DNA from: Draconibacterium orientale | GTDB taxonomy: Bacteria > Bacteroidota > Bacteroidia > Bacteroidales > Prolixibacteraceae | Assembly: GCF_000626635.1 (NCBI RefSeq) | Contig: NZ_CP007451.1 | Span: 3,392,501 to 3,456,500 of the forward strand | Reading direction: 5' to 3' | DNA: 64,000 bases | Shown here: one piece after another, positions 58,584-64,000 of the stretch | Position numbering within the stretch: position 1 is the first letter of the stretch | How the letters are laid out: the number at the start of each line of letters is the position of its first letter | Translations under genes and position numbers: made by a program | Notes under the pieces: generated by a model | Told to the model about the DNA's origin: nothing | The model's input: the letters and a program-made list of their open reading frames with translations, nothing else | The model's database searches: none

Positions 58584-58620
58584 CTGAAAACGATAATGTT
58601 TAACTTTAAAATTCATTGTT

Positions 58621-58791
58621 ATGGCATACAAAATTTCAGATGAATGTATCGCATGCGGTACTTGTATCGATGAGTGCCCGGTTGACGCAATTTCAGAAGG
58701 TGATATCTATACCATCGATGCAGAGCTTTGCACAGACTGTGGTTCATGCGCAGAAGTTTGTCCGGTTGAGGCAATTGCTATTGAAGAATAG
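58621..58791 (+). CDS. 2[4Fe-4S] ferredoxin
   Basis: A 56-residue bacterial ferredoxin, below common ORF cut-offs. Cys9, Cys12, Cys15 and Cys47 ligate one cluster, and Cys37, Cys40, Cys43 and Cys19 the other: CIACGTCIDECP and CTDCGSCAEVCP are both CxxCxxCxxxCP. It carries low-potential electrons, for example for pyruvate:ferredoxin oxidoreductase or hydrogenase in fermentative growth. A longer frame overlaps it in another phase but is not real. It has its own strong promoter and terminator. Confidence 0.97.
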   Translation: MAYKISDECIACGTCIDECPVDAISEGDIYTIDAELCTDCGSCAEVCPVEAIAIEE

Positions 58792-58813
58792 TCCGCTCAG
58801 CATAAAGACATTG

Positions 58814-58838
58814 AAGCTCGCGCATGCGGGCTTTTTTT
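58814..58838 (+). terminator. terminator of the ferredoxin gene
   Basis: AAGCTCGC and GCGGGCTT form an eight-base stem (one G-T pair) with a GCAT loop, followed by seven T. Confidence 0.9.
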
Positions 58839-58882
58839 ATACCCAAACGCAACCTTTCTCGCCTATTTCCCGTCTTGCGAAT

Positions 58883-59695
58883 ATGAAAAACCTAATCCTG
58901 TTTAACATCTTATTGCTTGGTTTGTTGTCTGCCTGTAATAAAGATATTATGGAATTTTCAGACCCTGAATATCCAAGCAGGTATTGTATTTTGACCGATG
59001 CAGAACGTAATGACCTGTTCAATGATTTCCAGTCAGATTTAAAAATGAATTTTGAGGTTGACTCTTTTGGTTTTTTGGAAAGAAAAGATGGAACTCACAG
59101 GGGAAATGAGCTTTTTTCTGAAGAAATCAATGACTTAGAATCAGTAGAGGAAATTATTAGATCGTTTGTTCATGCTAATCAAAAATTTTACGGGATTTCA
59201 GATTTTTCACAATTGAACGCCGAGTATGTGTACAGTGAATGGGCAAGTTACGGCGGAACCCTGGTTCAGGAAAATGAAAACGACCGAAATCGTTGGATGA
59301 TACGATATGAAAACCAGGTATTCAATGGTATTGAAGTTTATGATACGAAAATAGGAATGTATGTTTCGGGGAAAGGTGTTTACCAAACGTACGGTCACTG
59401 GTATTCGGCTATTCACTTGCCACAGAAAGAAGATGTTTCGTTTGATGAAGCCAAACAAACATTAATTGGGCGAAAATTTAAGTATTATGATTGGGGAGGC
59501 GGAAAGGAAACGGTAATTACTGCGGATACATTTTATACTGATGATAACCCCGAAATGATGATCATTCCCTATCGCCGGGGCAATTGTATTGAAATGCGTT
59601 TATGCTGGAAGATAACCTCAAAAACAATCTGGAATTTTTATGTGGATGTAATGAACGGAAAACTTGTGTTGAACGAGCAAACAGTCATTTTTTAA
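58883..59695 (+). CDS. lipoprotein resembling a protease propeptide (FTP/PepSY-like)
   Basis: 270 residues from ATG at 58883. An SPII signal ends LLSAC. The body has RSFVHANQKFYGI..., RYENQVFNGIEVYDTKIGMYVS and SFDEAKQTLIGRKF, then LCWKITSKTIWNFYVDVMNGKLV. The order (a GIEVYDTKI strand, an EAKQ helix, a WxFYVDVxxGKLV strand) resembles the FTP and PepSY propeptides of fungalysin and thermolysin peptidases, but there is no catalytic domain. It might be a peptidase inhibitor or a remnant. The resemblance is weak. Confidence 0.6.
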   Translation: MKNLILFNILLLGLLSACNKDIMEFSDPEYPSRYCILTDAERNDLFNDFQSDLKMNFEVDSFGFLERKDGTHRGNELFSEEINDLESVEEIIRSFVHANQKFYGISDFSQLNAEYVYSEWASYGGTLVQENENDRNRWMIRYENQVFNGIEVYDTKIGMYVSGKGVYQTYGHWYSAIHLPQKEDVSFDEAKQTLIGRKFKYYDWGGGKETVITADTFYTDDNPEMMIIPYRRGNCIEMRLCWKITSKTIWNFYVDVMNGKLVLNEQTVIF

Positions 59696-59739
59696 TTCGG
59701 GAATCAAAACTATCATTTTATCCTTTGGATTTCTTTTGT

Positions 59740-61334
59740 TTAAAACCCATTCAACTCTACAAAAACAGTCGGTAAAATCAATAAAAAACCAATTACTATA
59801 AGCATTAACGTAAACGAGGCTGCCCATTTAAACCACTTTTCGTACGGAATGCGTGCTACCCCTAAAACCCCGATTAAAACCCCGCTTGTAGGGGTAATCA
59901 TATTGGTAAAACCATCGCCTAATTGAAAGATTACCACTGTAGTTTGGCGCGAAATTCCAATCAAATCCGATATCTGCGACATAATCGGAATGGTTAAGGC
60001 TGCCTGTCCCGATCCGGATGGGATAAATACATTCAGCATGGTTTGTATCAGGTACATAATTGCCACGGTTCCAACCTCGCCAAAGTTTTGCATCGAGTTG
60101 GAAACGTAAAAAAGTATAGTATCGATAATTTGTCCGTCCTCAAGAATAACTACTATTCCGCGGGCCAAACCAACAATCATTGCCGCCGGAAGAATGTCTT
60201 TGGCTCCTTCTAAAAAAAGTTTGGTAATGGTGTTTGGTGATTTGTTGGCTGCTATGCCGGCAAAAACTCCCATGGCAAAAAAGATGGTCGCAATTTCTTT
60301 AATATACCAGCCGTGGCCCATTACGCCAATTACCAGGAAAACAATGGTGAACGTGAGTAGCGTTAAAATAAAATATTGCACCGACCGCCAAAGGGTTAAA
60401 GCCCCCATAACAATAAAAAGCACTGTAGCCACCGGAATGGCCGGAACAGTAAATACACTGTTTCCAATGGTTATTGAACTTTGCGGGATACTGATGGCGA
60501 AAACGATTAGTGAAACAGAAATTATGGCCAGTGCAAACCAGGCTGCGGTAGGTTTTATCGTTTCAATTTTTACAGCTGTGCTTTCATTGCGCGACCGCCA
60601 GTAGGCATCATTTTCGTAAACGACTGATTTGGTCGGGTCTTTTTTATTTTGGCGGCATAACGCAGAATAAAAGCAAAGCCAAAAATGTTGATAACCACCC
60701 ACATCAGAATTCGGTATTCCAGACCTGAAAACAAAGGAATGTGAGAAAGTCCCTGCGCAACACCAACGGTAAACGGATTTAAAAACGCTCCGGCAAAACC
60801 CATAGCAGCAGCAATAAAACACAACGAAACGCCAACAATCGAATCGTAACCCATAGAAATGGCCAGCGGAACAAAAATGATGGTAAAAGCAATGGTTTCT
60901 TCGCTCATGCCAAAAATAGCTCCAAACAAGCTGAAGATGGTCATTACAGAAACAAGTACAATATTGTGTACACCCACAAAAGCGAGCACTTTTGATCGTT
61001 CAAGCCGTTTTAAACGTTTCAGGAAAGTATGGATACCAATGTCGATTGCCTTGCTGTCGTTCAGAATCCAGAACGAACCTCCTATTAAGAGAATAAGTGC
61101 AATAATATTCGAGGTGCTCAGAAAACCATCAAAAAAGGAGGAGAAAACCTGCCAGGTTTGTAAATGGCTGTCGGTTTTATGAAACGACCCGTTTTGTATT
61201 ACACTGCGTTCAACGCCATTAACAACAACACTTTCGCGTTCAAACTGGCCACCGGGAATAATCCAGGTGAGCAATGCACAAAAAACAATCAGAAAAAATA
61301 TGATAACGTAGGTATGCGGAACTTTTTTTAACAT
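59740..61334 (-). pseudogene. YfcC/DcuC-like transporter, one-base frameshift
   Basis: A membrane transporter of the YfcC family (C4-dicarboxylate or basic amino acid type), about 530 residues when joined. The first frame (61334-60570) starts VPHTYVIIFFLIVFCALLTWIIPGGQF, of which LTWIIPGGQFERE is the recognisable family start. The second (60822-59740) carries on with further helices, including IPSGSGQAALTIPIMSQ. They join at a run of six T on the plus strand (60640-60645): one more base would read AAKIKKDPTK. On the minus strand the run reads A AAA AAG, a -1 slippery heptamer. As in the MATE gene, an assembly error is the simplest reading. Confidence 0.88.
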
Positions 61335-61493
61335 TTAAACAAATTTGGCACCCAAGGTAATAAATATAAGAGAACAACATTTTGCCATTCTGCATCTGTT
61401 TTTTGTACTGATGGTATAATTTAACAAACTACAGAAATTTGAGGAGAGAGTAGAAAAGGGCCGTCAATTAAATTTTGACGGCCTGTATTTCTG

Positions 61494-62267
61494 TTAAATC
61501 TTCTTTCCAATATAAAATACGTAGCCATAAAAGTGCTTGTACTTGTTGTACAACTTTTCTTCGTGCCTTTGGTTGGCAACAAAATCCTCAGCGGCTGTAT
61601 TGCCGGCGTGATTTTTTAGAAAAGTCTGCTGAGCCCCGACCTGGGGCTTATAAAAATGCTCGAGCCAGCAGTTTTCGGGCAAAATAAAAGATGCCACGGG
61701 AACATAACCGGCTTGTTGCATTTGTGCCATTTTATTTGGAATGGTATCGATGCCAGGATAGGCATCCATCCAGAAATCATGAATTTCCTGCGGGCGTTCT
61801 TCTGTAAACCACGATGCTTCGCTCACGGCAAGATATCCTCCCGGTTTCAGATACGCTTTCCACTCACGCAGGCCACGTTCAAAACCAATGTTGTAAATGG
61901 CGCCTTCCGACCAGATTAAGTCCAACTCTTCCGCATGAAAAGGCAGCTCAGCCATTGATCCAACAATCCCTTTTACGCGCTTCTGCAATAGGTACTTCTG
62001 CGCATTTTTATTAAAAAGGTCGATAAAAGTGGGGAAGAGGTCGAGCCCCTTTATTTGTCCCGGCGTATGTTGCGCTAAAACCATGGTTTGTCCGCCGGTG
62101 CCACAGCCAAGGTCAGCAATCTTTGCTTCTTCGCCAAGCTTTTCGATAAAACTCAGCGCTTTAATTGTTACTTCCGGGCTTCCCGGTCCCTGGCGTTCGA
62201 GGTGTGAGAAATATTCGCAAATTAAACCTAAATCGAATTCGTGTATAGATGAATTATCGTTACTCAT
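61494..62267 (-). CDS. class I SAM-dependent methyltransferase
   Basis: A 257-residue methyltransferase. Motif I is [12 protein letters not shown], followed by the acidic residue in GLDLFP, and [13 protein letters not shown] is the motif II/post II region. [15 protein letters not shown] is like UbiE/COQ5-type or small-molecule methyltransferases. The substrate cannot be told. A possible candidate for demethylmenaquinone methylation is not supported by the sequence. Confidence 0.85.
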   Translation of the reverse strand: MSNDNSSIHEFDLGLICEYFSHLERQGPGSPEVTIKALSFIEKLGEEAKIADLGCGTGGQTMVLAQHTPGQIKGLDLFPTFIDLFNKNAQKYLLQKRVKGIVGSMAELPFHAEELDLIWSEGAIYNIGFERGLREWKAYLKPGGYLAVSEASWFTEERPQEIHDFWMDAYPGIDTIPNKMAQMQQAGYVPVASFILPENCWLEHFYKPQVGAQQTFLKNHAGNTAAEDFVANQRHEEKLYNKYKHFYGYVFYIGKKI

Positions 62268-62475
62268 TTTTTTTGAAAGATTGTGCCAAAAACCACTCGT
62301 TTGTAATGCTTTTGGGTTTTTGGCGGTTACTAAGAAAAAGATACAAAAAATTCACCGACAGGAAATTGTCAGCGTTTAACGAATTGATAATCAAAGGCGG
62401 TTGCCAAAAATTATCTACTCTACGGAATCCAAATTAATTTTTAACATGCAAAATTTTTACGGGAACAAAATTAGT

Positions 62476-62483
62476 TATTTTTG
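62476..62483 (+). promoter_or_regulatory. -7 box of the His-rich envelope protein gene
   Basis: TATTTTTG fits TAnnTTTG, with a leader of about 70 bases. The -33 element is poor. Confidence 0.5.
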
Positions 62484-62557
62484 CAAAAAAGTACGCGACG
62501 CTCAACATTTTTCAAACTTATACGTTGGATTGAGACTGTTTGAATAGGAAGTTAAAA

Positions 62558-63073
62558 ATGACAATGAAAAAAAGGTATATTAGTTTATTTAGCGGCTTTA
62601 TTGCCCTGTTTTTTGTTTTGAATGGTAATGCCCAGGACCACACCAACCACGATGCCCATGAGCACCATGACCATACGCACGGACACAAAACCGAAATAGG
62701 AATTGGAAACTCGGCAGTGTATTTTTTTGGTGAAGAGGAATTTAGCTATGGAATGCATCTTCATGTAATTAGAAATATCGGTCATTCGAATTTTGGAATG
62801 GGATTGGCTTACGAGCGTATTTTCGACGAACATACCCATAATACAATTGGTATTGTTGGCAGCTATACGCCTGTTGATCGGCTACATTTTGCATTAACGC
62901 CGGGTATTGCTTTTGAAGGTGAAAACTGGGAAGAGAAAAACTTTGCGCTCCATTTTGAAACCGCTTACGATTTTCAGGTGGGTAACATCCATATGGGGCC
63001 AATGGTGGAGCTCGGCTACAATTTCGAGCATGTGCATTTAAGTATGGGATTACACATCGGTTTGGGGTTATAA
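62558..63073 (+). CDS. His-rich exported envelope protein
   Basis: 171 residues from ATG at 62558, or 169 from the ATG at 62564; TTG at 62540 is less likely. A signal peptide is cleaved near NAQ. Directly after it lies a His-rich stretch, HTNHDAHEHHDHTHGHK, with ten His in 17 residues, followed by short beta-strands (EEFSYGMHLHVIRN, FGMGLAYERIF, GYNFEHVHLSMGLHIGLGL) that look like an eight-stranded outer-membrane barrel. The tail could bind Zn2+, Cu2+ or Ni2+. It may be a metal buffer or uptake protein. No metal transport gene is adjacent. Confidence 0.72.
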   Translation: MTMKKRYISLFSGFIALFFVLNGNAQDHTNHDAHEHHDHTHGHKTEIGIGNSAVYFFGEEEFSYGMHLHVIRNIGHSNFGMGLAYERIFDEHTHNTIGIVGSYTPVDRLHFALTPGIAFEGENWEEKNFALHFETAYDFQVGNIHMGPMVELGYNFEHVHLSMGLHIGLGL

Positions 63074-63090
63074 GGCGATTGATAAAAAAT

Positions 63091-63250
63091 GGAAGGACTG
63101 AGGGGTTGAAGGACTGAATGCTTTAATGCTTAAATGAGCAACGACTTTGTTAAACTCCATGCCTCCTTTGTGCTACTTTGTGGTTAGCTTTTTCAACTGA
63201 AAAATTGATAAATTGTTGAATAGTAAAATTACGAACTGCTATTTTGCCAA
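63091..63250 (-). repeat. dispersed repeat, copy B (inverted relative to copy A)
   Basis: Reverse complement of this stretch matches 30146-30337 with three perfect blocks in order: 15 bases at 63236-63250, 37 bases at 63166-63202 and 15 bases at 63091-63105. It is noncoding. Confidence 0.85.
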
Positions 63251-63835
63251 TTGCCTACATGCCGCAGATTCAATAAGGTTGAAGAAAGTTAGCTTGCGAA
63301 TAGTAGCCTTTTTTTATCATTAATCGATTATCGTTCCTTCTATTGCCTTTTTGCTTGATCTCTCCTTGCCCTCCGATTGCCTCTCACGCAAAACTGTTTA
63401 CGGGGTAAGACCGGCCGCAGATAATGATCCGATTTATCCCTGTTCGTTTATGTAATAACTATCGTAGCCCTTACAAACATCGATTGTATGTGCCGAACCT
63501 GTGGTCCTGTTCGGGGCAAAGCCCCGAAACCTTTTAGCATCGTCTGTAAGGGCGATGTAAGATTTTCCTTGATTCATTCTTCATCCCCAATTTTTAACTC
63601 CGATCCGTTGGCTGACGGACCACCTCCTTTTGTAAAGGAAGACGAGCTTCGATGCAACACCACAGCAATCACGAGCTCGTAGCTACCCATCTAGCCTTTC
63701 TCCTTTTACCTTTTGCCTTGATTACTCCTTCATTCTTAATCACTAATCCTTCAAAAACCTGTAACCGACGACAGTTTCGTGCGTCTTTACACTATCTGGT
63801 TCATTCATTCACCGAAAACTAAAGCTATCGAAAAC
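63251..63835. other. noncoding spacer with GC hairpin
   Basis: About 585 bases without a convincing gene. TTCGGGGC-AAA-GCCCCGAA (63510-63528) is a perfect eight-base stem. A 64-codon frame at 63488-63682 has no recognisable features. Confidence 0.5.
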
Positions 63836-64000
63836 ATGATTAAAAACTTATTGAAACACAGCCTGCGGGCGCTGAAGAAGCAGAAAGGATACGTTGCTAT
63901 CAACATATTTGGGTTAGCCATTGGCATTGCCTGCAGTATTATCATTACACTTTTTATTCTCCATGAGTTAAGTTACGATCAGTACAACGAAAACAAAGAC
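63836..64000 (+). CDS. FtsX/MacB-type ABC permease, truncated by window end
   Basis: The first 55 residues of a permease. The N-terminus MIKNLLKHSLRALKKQKGY precedes the first transmembrane helix (about 20-45: VAINIFGLAIGIACSIIITLF in part, with IFGLAIGIACSI as the core) and LHELSYDQYNENKD. This is the start of the MacB_PCD periplasmic domain family. The gene runs off the window, so length and partners are unknown. Such permeases in Bacteroidota form long arrays of paralogues with an ATPase. Confidence 0.85.
   Translation, partial: MIKNLLKHSLRALKKQKGYVAINIFGLAIGIACSIIITLFILHELSYDQYNENKD

Noticed and set aside
58616-58882. A longer frame starting at 58616 and running into the lipoprotein gene
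   Set aside because: It overlaps the clear ferredoxin gene in another phase and includes its terminator. The real start with a lipobox signal is at 58883.
63488-63682. 64-residue ORF near the end of the window
   Set aside because: It spans a GC hairpin and repeat-like noncoding DNA with no recognisable domain.

Overview
The window looks like a chromosomal segment of a Bacteroidota member, probably a marine or sediment Bacteroidia of the Marinilabiliales/Prolixibacteraceae type (inference). The signs are AT-rich intergenic DNA, genes without strong Shine-Dalgarno sites, many promoters of the Bacteroidota form TTG-N18-20-TAnnTTTG, a menaquinone gene cluster, a xylose cluster with a sugar/H+ symporter instead of an ABC importer, and numerous SPII or Tat-like export signals. 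Almost everything is housekeeping or ordinary accessory metabolism. I see no phage, no CRISPR array and no recognisable defence island.

Layout. 1-220: end of an rRNA operon (5S plus terminator). 272-8004: O-antigen ligase-like protein, an exported superoxide dismutase, a DUF2520-kdsC-maf operon, an orphan xylose-binding-like lipoprotein, a flavin reductase and a MiaB-type enzyme. 8137-9760: a 41-bp tandem repeat array split by an IS4-family element with identifiable terminal inverted repeats and a target duplication. 9891-14160: secreted hydrolase, ThuA-like protein, membrane-anchored AraC-type protein, TonB/TPR protein and a possible small RNA. 14541-29396: tRNA-Trp, Fe-S oxidoreductase subunit, MsbA-like exporter, purB, NfeD-type protease, acetyltransferase, exported C1-type peptidase, Tat-type dienelactone hydrolase, purT, lacZ-type beta-galactosidase with a palindrome upstream, and mltG. 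29454-30345: repeat-rich spacer around a four-helix-bundle protein gene. 30463-37116: flavodiiron protein (frameshifted), phosphatase, antiporter, DUF2284, beta-lactamase-fold hydrolase, DUF2200 and a ZIP transporter. 37206-44488: menaquinone cluster (thioesterase-menF-menD-menB-menA-menC-menE, all on the minus strand). 44674-48774: SGNH hydrolase, MATE exporter (frameshifted) and two cytoplasmic superoxide dismutases, the second followed by a 57-residue winged-helix gene. 48842-54295: xylR-xylB-xylA-xylE. 54576-64000: nitroreductase, proline dehydrogenase, OmpH-like chaperone, glycosyltransferase, a small 2[4Fe-4S] ferredoxin, a propeptide-like lipoprotein, a YfcC transporter (frameshifted), methyltransferase, His-rich envelope protein, a second copy of the dispersed repeat, and the start of an FtsX-type permease.

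Themes. Oxygen handling is prominent: three Fe/Mn superoxide dismutases (one exported, two cytoplasmic with different metal-tuning residues) and a flavodiiron protein, beside a quinone pathway for respiration. Xylose use is complete from uptake to xylulose-5-phosphate. A repeated TTCTG motif lies next to both the xylB and xylR promoters and is a plausible XylR operator. Three genes carry single-base frameshifts, two of them in A/T runs of six where seven would restore the frame. They may be assembly errors, real mutations or, less likely, programmed frameshift sites. The least explained parts are the repeats: the 41-bp array, a 160-190 bp repeat present in inverted orientation 33 kb apart, and GATTGA-rich tracts around the four-helix-bundle gene.
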